A stretch of DNA of 64,000 nt, from assembly GCF_037176765.1 (NCBI RefSeq), contig NC_090024.1, forward strand, positions 196,412,278-196,476,277. Direction: 5' to 3'. The position numbers and the translations under genes were made by a program. This stretch comes from Anolis sagrei. Taxonomy: Eukaryota; Chordata; Lepidosauria; Squamata; Anolidae. Position 1 is the first letter of the stretch, and the number at the start of each line of letters is the position of its first letter. Below, piece by piece: positions 41,901-53,900 of the stretch. The notes beneath the pieces were generated by a model that made no database searches, was not told the origin of the DNA, and saw only the letters and a list, made by a program, of their open reading frames with translations.

Positions 41901-44900
41901 TATTTGATCTCTCCAGACCTATGCCATTTTTCTTGGGAGGCTTACAATCCTTACTAAAATGGCAGCAGCAGATATGGCAGCAAATAATCTGCGAATAATC
42001 AAATAAAAATGAGGGTCTGATTGTAGATTTGAAACATTTTGTATAGTTTGGGGGCAAAAAAAAAACATGCTGTGATTTTTTAAATAGATTTGGGTCCACT
42101 GGCAGGAAGGGTGGAGAATGAAAATTGGCCCTTTTTTGCAGATACCTACCTGTGCTCTAATTGCTTTGTCTACAGTTCTAATGTACCTGAACCACTGATA
42201 ATGATTCTCTTCCACAGGAATCCCTTGTAGTCGCCCTCCCCAAATTGCCAATGGAGATCACAGTGGTGACATAAGTCTTGATCACTATGTGCAAGGCCAA
42301 GTGGTAACCTACACTTGTCACAAAGACTTTTCCCTTATTGGACATCCAAGTATTACCTGTAGTGTTGCAGCAGATGGCGTAAACGGAAAGTGGGATAGAC
42401 CGCCACCGGAATGTAAAGGTGATGGGCATGCATGTTTTGATATCTTACATGACATCACTTTGATTGCACAAAACTACCGAAGTAAAAATATTGGCCATGG
42501 TGTTATTCACCAAACTGTTGTTTTTTTTTTTACGTGTCAGGAGCAACTTGAGAAACTTCAAGTTGCTTCTGGTGTGAGAAAATTGGCTGTCTGCATGTAT
42601 GTTGCCCAGGTGACGCCCAGATGTTTAAATGTTTTTACCATCCTTGTGGGAGGCTTTTCTCATGTCCCCGCATGAGGAGCTGGAGCTGTTAGAGGGAGCT
42701 CATCTGCGCTCTCCCCGGATTCGAACCTGCAGCCTGTCAGTCTTCAGTCCTGCTGACACAGGGGTTTAACCCACTGCGCCACCGGGGGCTCCCAACTAAG
42801 CACGTGTCATGACTTTCAGTGTGTCTGCAAAAATTTCTGTTGAAGTGGTGTGAGGATATTACTGAAATGTGTTCCTTTTTCAAGTAGGTCATTTGGACTT
42901 TTGTGGCCATTGCAGCAGGAGTAATAATAATAATAATAATAATAATTCCATAGTTTTCCTTTCTGCACCACAGTTAAGATAAACATCATGTAACAGTTAT
43001 CATCATACAACCATAGATGGAGTGGATCCATTTCATCTTGTGAGCCCTATATACAGTAGGCAGCATACAGAACTATTGCGGTATAGTGATTTGAATGTTG
43101 GAGCAGGTTTCCAAGAGATAGGCTCCAAATCCCCACGTAGTTGTAAACATTGGGTGAATGATCTTGGGCTAGTCTCATTTTCTCAATGTGTTTGAATAAA
43201 TATTGCCCCAAAGCCCCTTGGATGGGGGCTTCCCAAGTGGGGTGAACATGAGTAATAGCAATATACAGGAGGAAATCCCAGTTTGGGTTAAAATAATTAC
43301 ACTGCAAAATAAGTTCACCATTCTCTGACTTTATGAAACACATAGAAAAGCAGCTGCAGTGGTAGTAACTTGTATATGTACATTGCAATACATGGTAGAT
43401 TTTAAAACACACGGGATTGTGTTTAATTGTTTTCAGATTGAAGGTTCTAGGTACTTATTGGATACAAACACTTTCTTATTCCATGCATCTTCTCTTCCCT
43501 TTCCAGTGGTCAATTGCCCCAGACCAAGCATTGCAGACGGAAGGCTAACAAGTCCATTTCAGCCTACATACAAGTATAACCACGTTTTACAATTTGTGTG
43601 TCATGCTGGCCACACTCTGGTAGGAAGTCAGTTTGTCAAATGTGGTGCTGACAATCAGTGGCATCCTGAACTTCCAACTTGTGTCAAGGGTAGGTATCTT
43701 ACTATACACACATACATTTCAGAACATTTGCATTCTGAAATGTTCCATTTGGACTTCAAACTCCCTCTCTGTACAGGGCTAAAATGGGAGTGGAAAGCAA
43801 AAAAAAAAAAAAAAAAAAGGAGGGGGGGGGGGAGGAAAGATGCAGCCATATAGGTCCCATCTCTCCCACCCCCATTTTTACTCAGTCTTGCCAAACAACC
43901 TAATGCTTTCTAAGAAGGGGGGGGGGGCTGTTCTATGGCAAAGGGGACCTGGCTCCACCAAAACCAAAAGTGTTTGGAAGTCACAACTGAGGTGTTGGGT
44001 GTATCACAAATCTGAGAACCACTAAAAGAATTTGAAGTTGGGTACATGACATCCCTCTAATCCAAGGGTCCTCAAACTTTTTAAACAGAGGGCCAGTTTA
44101 CAATCCCTCAAACTGTTGGAGGGCCGGCTTTTAATTTGAAAAAAAAAAAGAATGAATTCCTATGCACACTGTAGTGCAAAAAAAACACTTAAAAAAATAC
44201 AATAATTAAAATGAAGAATTTTTTTAACAAATTTGTTGTTGTTGTTGTTGTTTTTGTTGTGTGCTTTCAAGTCATTTCAGACTTAAGTTGACCCTGAGTG
44301 AGAGCCAAGTAAATAATCTTGGAGGGATGTATCCAGGCCCCGGGCCTTAGTTTGAGGACCCATGCTCTAATCAAATCACTTGCATTGTTTGTGTTCCTTT
44401 TTCTTTCTTTCTTTCTTTGGCTAGGTATATTTACAACTACAACTACCACCACTGCTGGAGGTGGTGGTGGTGGTGGTGGTGGTGGTGGTGGCGGCGGCGG
44501 TGGCGGTGGTGGAGGAGGAGGAGGAGATATTGGTGAGTTAAGAAAGAAGAAACCAGGCTTGTATATTGTGCTGGGTGTTATATTTGTTACTTTAAATGGT
44601 TTATGTTTTTACATGATTTTAACATTTTTATACTTTAATTATTCTTTAACTTCTTTATACTCTGAATTTTGTATTTTTATAAAATCGTCATAAGGCATTT
44701 TGAGTCTGGAAAAAGCAGGATGTAAATAAATATAATGATGATTCCACTTTGAAATAAACACAGTGGTATTCTGTAGCCACATCTTCATTCTGTACCTTCG
44801 TATCAAAAAAATAATAAGTGACCAAAAACTTGACAAAATGCCAGTAATTAGTGCGTTTTATGGAAATGGTTTTCTTCAGGCTTTTAAAATGTTATGTTTT

Positions 44901-47900
44901 AATTACTATTAGCCCCTAATTTTTGAGTGGTGTCCTAAATGCTTATTTGTTAAGATATAATTTTAATAGTTATGTGTTGCCTAATTATTACCACTATTTT
45001 ATGTTCTTGTTTAATATATTTTATTTGATTTATGTTATTGTTTTTTGGTTGCGCTTTACGGCATTGAAAGGTTGCCGCTATTTGTTGTGAATTGCCCTGT
45101 TTCCCCAAGGGTAGATAGGGAGAGAAATAAATAAAGTTGTTATTATTATTATTATTCTCCAAATTAACCAAGTAAAGATCTGAATGGTAATGATTCAATG
45201 TGAAGAAAAATAATTCTGTTGGCCCTTCATTGCCCCCAGCAATTAATGTATTTCAAGGAACCTTGTATCTTGGAATGCATTACTGAATTTTGCTGAATTT
45301 TGTCTTATTTTGTTAGATTGGTTGTAAGGTATATTTCACAGATAAACCATTTTCCACAGCATCCTGTTGAATTAAGTTAAGATTGCCTTGATTTAAACTG
45401 ATGTTTTGCCAGTAGGTATTTTTAGGGACAGCCAAATACATTAGCTGCACTTTGTAGTAAGGCAGTCTCCATGCATAAATAGAATAGTCATGTCATATAT
45501 ATAGATGGTTTAACTTTCCAAAGACCACGTCTTAAAAGAAACCAGTCTGGGTGAACCTCTCAAGAATGGCAGCTTATACATATGGACTTCTGTGATTCCT
45601 GAATGTTGAAAGAGGCCATTAATAAATGAGCAGCCAAGACCTGTAAGTACCTGTCTCTTGTTACACAGGGCCAACTCTAGGGCCAACTGTAAGACCAACT
45701 TCTGGGACCACAGAAGAAATCATTACCAATGAAGCTGGTAAACAATTGCTTTTACTTTTAATGGTGTTCTGTTTGCTTGTTACCAGATTATTTTGCTACC
45801 CTGAGCAAAATTCACAGTGGATTGTGTTGTCTCTGTGTTGTGATTCGTAGTGTATTGTATGTGAACAGATAGTAGCAGTAGTAATAGAGGTCAATTTGAT
45901 TTGTTACCCACCTCTCCTCAAAGCTTGAGTTAAAATACATACACTAAACATGAGACCATTAAAACACATGTATTAAAAACACAGAACTAAGATTAAAACA
46001 TATTAAAATCATTCATAGTGATAAAATCTAAGTTTAAATTCAAAGATCAATTTGACTGAGTGAATGTACTTTATTCAAAACTAGACAAGTGGCATCTGTT
46101 CAAGCATGAACTGCACTTAATGGCAGCAATGTGCAATTTTGGGCAAAGTCTTTCCTTTACCCGGTATCCTATATGTTTTAACTGGAGGATATTACGATGG
46201 GTATTCTCCTCATTGTGTGAGGTTATTGTGGAGAGATGTTGCTAGGTCAAAGCTACATGGCAGGGCAGAAGTGGCTGAACCGTTAGATATGCAATGTGGT
46301 TTTGCTCTTTATATCTGTCCTCCTAAAATAACAACTCCTGTTCAAAGTTCTGACCAGAATTGCGCTCTTCTTTTCCTTCATGCTTCTGTTTTCGTCTTTA
46401 TCAACTAAAGTTTCAGTGTTGGTGTAGGTCTTCATATCTTGTCCTATACAGGGCTGTGTTTTGGGCAATTTATCCTCAATTTGTCCAAAATGATTTTGGT
46501 GATTTGGCAGACCTTAGCATTTTCTTGTGATTGTCGACACCTCCCTCTTGTTCTTTTCTTCCTGTGTTTTTTCATGTCAGGAGTGACTTGAGAAACTACA
46601 AGTCACTTGTGGTGTGAGAGAACTGGCTGTCTGCAAGGATGTTGCCCAGGGGTCGCCCAGATGTTTTACCATGGGAGGCTTCTCTCATGTATCCACATGA
46701 GAATCTGAAGCTGACAGACGGGAGCTCACCCAGCTCCCCGGATTCAAACCACTGAACTTTGGTCAGCAGCCCTGCCAGCACAAGGGTTTAACCCATTGCG
46801 TCACGAGGGCTCCTTTTTCTATCGGAAATCTAGCTGGACTCAACCGTCTTGAGTTTACTGTTAACGTAAAGGTAAAGGTTTTCCCCTGACATTTGGTGTC
46901 AAAGTTTTATTTTGATTCTGCATACATTAGCACTATCAGATCTGGTACAGTTTGCAATAAGTGCTGGGGATGCAAATTTGTCCCTTAGGCCTGCCAAATA
47001 TGTACCTGAAGCCCTTCTTTAATCCTGTTGCTTACTTCTCCTTTTTTATTTTTAGTTTGTTTTAAAATGGCTTTGCCACACCATGTATTGCAAAGATTGG
47101 CCTTTGGCTTGCTTTCCATTTTTGTTTTCTTTCTCTAGAAACCCCAAGTCTCTATGTGAGAAAGCAACCTGGCCAGGCAAATAGAGACTAAAGTTTTGAT
47201 TTCTAGCATGTCCAGCCAAAATGCCTTTCTAAAAATTACTAGATTTGAAAATTATGATTACTAGGAAAAATGAGAGGGAAGAAGAGAGAGAGAAAGAGAG
47301 AGAGAGAAGGAAAAATAGAAAGAAATATATATATACAATGTAAATCAAGGGTAAACAAGTACATTGATATATCCTGACCTTGTCTCCAAAATAGAATACA
47401 GTGATACCTTGCACTAAAAGTTTAATTCATTCTTTGACCAAGCTCTTAACTAAAAATGCTCTTACCTCAAAGCAAATTTCCCATTGAAATACAATTAATT
47501 GGTTCCGCCCCTGAACTCCCCCCCCCCATTTTTATTATGTGTTTTAAAATATGAAAATGTACTTTATAAATAACAAACAATGTATAAAACGTACATTCAC
47601 ATGGAGCAATAAAAAAGAAAGATCAACTTTAAAATGGTAGAAGTACAAAGTTGTGGTACAATGGTAGAAGCACAAAGTTGTGGCAAGGAAGCACAAAGTA
47701 ATGAGGCAAAAGCATCAATTTTCTTCATACTGTATTCATTCCAGCCTCCCTCCCTCTCTTGCTCTTTCTTTCTCCCTCTCTTCATGAAACTAAACATACC
47801 AGGATTAAAAACTATACAAAATCAACTAACCCAAAGTTTCTCAAAGCAGACAGCAATCTCCCAAAACTGACAAGAGCACGCGTCACGGAGTCTGTTCCCT

Positions 47901-50900
47901 TGAAGCCCTAAAGCCCTGTACACTTGTGCTAGTGCTTCCTCTGGCATTAGCGCTTAACTCAAAACATAGCTCTTATGTCAAAGCAAAACCCAGGTGAGCC
48001 ATGGGTCTTAACTCAAAATGCTCTTAAGGTGGGATGCTCTTAAGTAGAGGTTCCACTGGGTAGAAACCTTTTGGTTATTCCCAACTAGATTAATCCCATT
48101 GAATCAGTTCTTAAATGGTAAGTCAGTATGTAAATAAATCTAATGGAATCAATGTCTCTACTTTAGTGAAATCTAGCAAAGGGGTTTAAGATTTATTATG
48201 GTGACCTCAATAGGTATCAGGAGTAATGCTTACTACATTACCCTAGCCAGTATAGCAGCCACTGAGTTTTAGAATAAATGTGTGAGGAAAGGAACAGGAG
48301 GCATTTAATGGAGTGGGAGAGCAGTGGGAACCAAGAGAAGCGAAATTTCTGAGCACAGAACATGCAGTAGCAGGGAGTGATGTAGGGCGACTTGTTTTTA
48401 CCTGCTGTAATTTTTGATGTCTGTGTTTTTTTTCTGTGCAGTTTTTCTTGTGGTGTGTCCATCTTGTTTGTAGCATTGTGTTGTCTTTTGGTGGGGTTTT
48501 TTTGGTGGGAGGAGATATTTACAGTGCAAGTGCAATCATTTTGTTGAGTTTTGAGGGGCAAAGGTATGGTTTGCCATGTGGATCTTGATCTCACCTGAGC
48601 CTTTATGCGTTGGGCACATTACCTCTTTTGAGTAACAAACAGGCTACCCACTGCCAACCTTCAATGACAGAACCCATAAAATTCCTTATTTTGAGTCCCA
48701 AGCAGACAACAATTGTCCATCTATGATGATGGAACCCATGGCATTTTCTCAAATTTCAAATTGTATTCAAGGACCCAAGCATTGTTACAGTGCATGTCTA
48801 TTATCCAATATCTCTTAACTGTTATGATAAATGAAATGAAGATTCATGGGCAGTGGTTGGAGGTTATGGGGCCATAGAGGGCCATCCAGTGGACCTTGGT
48901 AGGCTGTATCCTAATGGACCCAAATGGTACATTTGGATGGTGGGGCTGATATAAAAGATCTTGGCACTCGCTTAGGTTTTGTCCACCTCTGCATAACTTA
49001 CACATTCTTTTTCTCTGCATAGGGGGTCTCTCTTTATTTGGTGATTCCCCCTCCCCCTGTTTTGCTTTTTTAAACTTGTGCTGTTTGTCATTAACCCCAA
49101 AACTCCCTTTTTCTTATAGGATCTACACAGAGTCCAGGTGGAACAGTTCCTAGTGATGAATCAGGTAAAGCTAAATGATGGTGGTAGCAAACCAGCCATC
49201 TTTTTTGGACTTCTAATAGGCAACACAGGAGCCCCTGGTGGCGCAGTGGGTTAAACCACTGAGCAACTGAACTTGTTGACTGAAAGGTCACCAGTTCAAA
49301 TCTGGGGAGCAGGGTGAGTTCCTGCTGTTAGACCCAGCTTCTGCCAACCTAGCAGTTTGAAAACATGCAAATGTGATTAGATCAATAGGTACTGCTCCAG
49401 TGGGAAGGTAACGGCACTTCATGCAGCCATGCCAGCCGCATGACCTTGGAGGTGTCTCGGATTTTCGACTTAGAAATGGAGATGAGCACCAACCCTAATG
49501 TTTTTCAGCAACACATTTTAGGCTGCTATTCTGTTCCCACTTACTCAGAGTAAGTCCCACTGAACTAAATGGGACTTGCTACCAAGTAGAGGCCTGAAGT
49601 GATGGCATTTTCTCCAGTCCAGTGGTGAATGTAGACATGGTGTTGGCAGTTTATTTAGGACTCTAAAGAATGTCTAAGCATGCTTGTCTCTTGAATTAAT
49701 TATTCCCCTTGCGCAAACAATTCACTTATGCCTTCACTTATTGCCTTCGGAGAAGTGCAATGACAATTGGCATGGCCTTGGATTATGATTGTGGATGGTG
49801 TGGTTTTAATAACTGATGTAATGTTTTAACTGTTTTGATGTGTATTAATTTTAATCTTAATTTAAATGTTTATTTTAATTGCATGTTGTTTTTAAGGTAT
49901 TGAATAGTTGCCTATGTGTAAAGCCACCTTGAGTCCCCTTTGGGGTTGCGAAGGGCAGGGGATAAATATGGTAAATAAATATTGCTGTGGCAATTGGCCT
50001 TTTGACAACTAAAAATACAATTTCTGAAATGACAAATTCAAAAAAAGGCAGAAAACATCTGAAAGTTTGATTATCTCTTTAATCTTCATGACACTTGTTT
50101 TTAATAGCTGAAAAAGGCCAAACCTCGGTTCAGCTAGAGAAAGATTGGAGATCCCTCCTGCACGCTGTTTAAATATCAATTTTCTCATCTTTTTGTTTTT
50201 TCTCTTTCACTTTAGGAAGTAGCAATATCCCAGCAATTGTCACTGGTAAGTATTTCTAGTGCTAGAAATTTTAATATAGTGAATATGGTAGTTCTTGATG
50301 GAATTTAACTTTAGAAAACTGAATACTATGAGTCTATTCTTATCAAACCATTTCGTGATGCAACCATGAAAAATCACATTTGGAGGAAATTGTGAATATT
50401 TTTAACAGGAGTTATTGAGGATGCAAAAAAGGTGGCTCCAAATCCAGTTCTGTGGATAGAGATTTTAAAAAGAATGTTCAGTTTCTGGTTTAAGATATGT
50501 CTGTCTGTCTGTGTGTCTGTCTGTCTTGGCAGACAACCTGTTGTGCCCAGCATTACAAGGTAACTGAACTAATGTACTTGAGTGGTTTTATTGTACCTTG
50601 AAAAATTCTGGACAGCACTTCAGCTGTTACTTGCATTAAATTATTGCTTGGGCTGCTAAGAGGAGTTTAAAAATGGCACAGCTTAATGAATACATAATGA
50701 GAAACTTCCTGGCTCTGCTGTGAAGGCAACTTGCATCTGACACAAGATGCAAGTTAGACATTAGACACACTTTCCGTGAAATATTCAAACAAGTAGGTTT
50801 CCATCTTCAGCATCATAGTCAATCATTTCTCTGCCAGGTTACTCTGCATTCCCTCCCTGAAAAGAAGACCGTTTTTTACTTCCCATCAGTTTAACAGGAA

Positions 50901-53900
50901 GACTATGTTTAATATAATACAGTCTCGTCCTGGTTGGATGTTTTGCCTTAAACCAGTGGTTCCCAACCTTTTTTTGACCAGGGACCACTCTCCAACATTA
51001 GTACCAAAGGTTTTTTTTGTCAACTTTAGATTTGGTTTGGTTATTTGGGGGTGTTGATTCAGAAAATTGCATTGGGTAGACCACATTAGCTCTAGTTTGT
51101 GATACAGAACATACACCATCCAATAGTCACCATCTGCTTGCCCACAGAAAACCATATTTAATGAGCCTTGACACTATAAGAGGGTTTCACAAAACCAGTC
51201 ACTCTCATTGCAACGGTGTAATAACAGTGAGGCCGCAAAACATATTTTAGTTCTTGAGGACCATTGGTGGACCCCGGACCACAGGGTGGGAACCACTGCC
51301 TTAAACCTTTCTTAAAGCTCCTATTGGGAGTTTTCAGTGGTACACTGGGTTCTTCCTGGACAGAAAAAAACCCTGTTACTTTGTCTTGTTACCATTATGT
51401 ACCGGATATCACTGAGTTTCTTTCTCTTTCTCTTTTTCCTTTCCCAGGTGTTGTGCTTGGAATTCTTGCTCTTGCTATAGCAGTTGGTTCATTTGTTTTG
51501 TACAAAAGATCTCGGGGGTGAGTGAGCCCCAGTTATACTGCCTTTGCTTCCTTGTATCCTTTCTGTGGCTGTGTGAACATGTCTGTGCTTCCGGGTTTCA
51601 CTGCATCCTCTTCTGTTCTGTAACCAGTCGACACTCCGTAAATCAGAGGTAAGTGTATGAGGTCAAAATGGAGGACTGTAATCACTTTGGTCTCTGGTTG
51701 CTTCTGGATCAGCACATAGAAGATGGCTTTGAAAAGCAGCAGATCACAGGAGCTGTCTTCATAGACTTGTCAGCAGCCTATGATACTGTGAACCACCGCC
51801 TCCTCCTGAGAAAAATGTATAATATCACAAAGGACTACCGCCTCACCCGCCTCATAGGAAACCTGCTACAAAACAGGAGCTTCTTTGTTGAGTTCCAGGC
51901 CCAGAGAAGCAGATGGCGGAAACAGAAGAACGGCCTGCCTCAGGGGAGCGTGCTTGCTCCATCCATGTTCAACATCTACACAAATGACCAACCACTGCCA
52001 GAAGGGACAGAGAGTTTCATCTATGCTGATGATCATGCCATTACTGCTCAAGCAGGGAGCTTTGAGATGGTAGAACAGAAGCTCTCCGAAGCTCTAGGTG
52101 CTCTTACTGCCTATTACAGGGAAAACCAACTGATCCCTAATCCATCTAAAACACAGGCATGTGCCTTTCACCTTAAGAACGGACAAGCATCCCGAGCTCT
52201 GAGGATTACCTGGGAAGGAATCCCACTAGAGCATTGCAGCGCACCCAAATACCAGGGAGTCACTTTGGACCGTGCTCTGACCTACAAGAAGCACTGCCTG
52301 AACATCAAACAAAAAGTGGGCGCTAGAAACAACATCATACGAAAGCTGACTGGCACAACCTGGGGATCACAACCAGACACAGTGAAGACATCTGCCCTTG
52401 CGCTATGCTATTCTGCTGCTGAGTATGCATGCCCAGTGTGGAACACATCTCACCACACTAAAACAGTAGATGTGGCTCTTAATGAGACATGCCGCATTAT
52501 CACAGGGTGTCTGCGCTCCACACCACTGGAGAAATTACACTGCTTAGCCGGTATTGCACCACCTGACATCCGCCGGGAAGTAGCAGCCAATAGTGAAAGG
52601 ACCAAGGCAGAGACATCTCCAGCTCATCCCCTGTTTGGGTATCAGCCAGCACGTCAACGACTTAAATCAAGACATAGTTTTCTTAGATCTACAGAGACAC
52701 TTGCTGGAACACCCCAGCAAACGAAAGTCCAAAAGTGGCAGGCCCAAACCCAGCACCTCAATTCATGGGTGATACCAGATGAGAGACTCCCCCCTGGGCA
52801 CACAGAAGACTGGGCGACTTGGAAGGCTCTGAACAGACTGCGCTCTGGCACCACGAGATGCAGAGCCAACCTTAAGAAATGGGGCTACACGGTGGAATCC
52901 TCGGCATGCGAGCGCGGAGAAGAACAAACCACTGACCACCTGCTGCAATGCACCCTGAGCCCTGCCACATGCACGATGGAGGACCTTCTTGCGGCAACCC
53001 CAGAGGCACTCCAAGTGGCCAGATACTGGTCAAAGAACATTTAACCAAATACCAAATTTGCAAAATCTGTGTGGGTATTTTTCCCTTTTTTTTCTTTTTT
53101 TTTTCTTTTTCTTTTTAATGTCTGTGTTTGTTTTGCTCTGTTAGAATTGTAATACAATGGTTGCTGATGACACGATAAATAAATAAATCACTTTGGTCAT
53201 GCAAAGACCTGTATTGGGGCTAGAATATTCAACCTGTCGGTAAATGAACTACAATTAAGATGAGCCAGCCGTGTTGATAGCAGTGAGTTATTTAGAATTA
53301 TTAGAGCAAAAGTGACTTGGGAAGAGCCCCCAAAAGATCTCTTTAAAAGGGGGGAATGGGCACTGAAATGGCAAAATTTCAGACATGAGAGGGAGGCAGG
53401 ATCTTTGCATCACTTCTACACTAATAAGATCTTAGCTGATACTAACAAAAATCTGTTTTCTGCATGATAGTTATCAGTTGCTGTATGAAAGGCTTCTTCC
53501 TCCTTAGGGAGCACCTACACTATAGAATTAGTGCAGTTTGACACCACTTTAACTACTGTGGCTCACTGCTGTGGAATCCTGGGAGTTGAAGTTTTTCAGT
53601 CTTTCACATTCTCTGCCAAAGAGGGCTTGTGCCTCCCCCAACCACAATCTGCAGCATTAAGACATGGCAGTTAAAGTGGTATCAAACTGCTTTAATTCCA
53701 CAGTGCAGTTTCCCTCAGGGTTAGGGAAACTGAGTTGTTGGTGGTGATGCCTTTCTTTATTTATTTACAGTATTTATATTCCACCCTTCTCACCCCGCAG
53801 GGGACTCTGGGGGGATTACAATGTACACATATATGGCAAACATTCAATGCCAAAAACATACAATAGATAGAAACCAACAGTGAGAGGCTATTTAACTTTT

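Noticed and set aside
51653-51692. Host-derived start of the 463-codon RT frame
   Set aside because: These codons lie before and within the left target duplication, so the ATG is chance host sequence fused to the truncated LINE.
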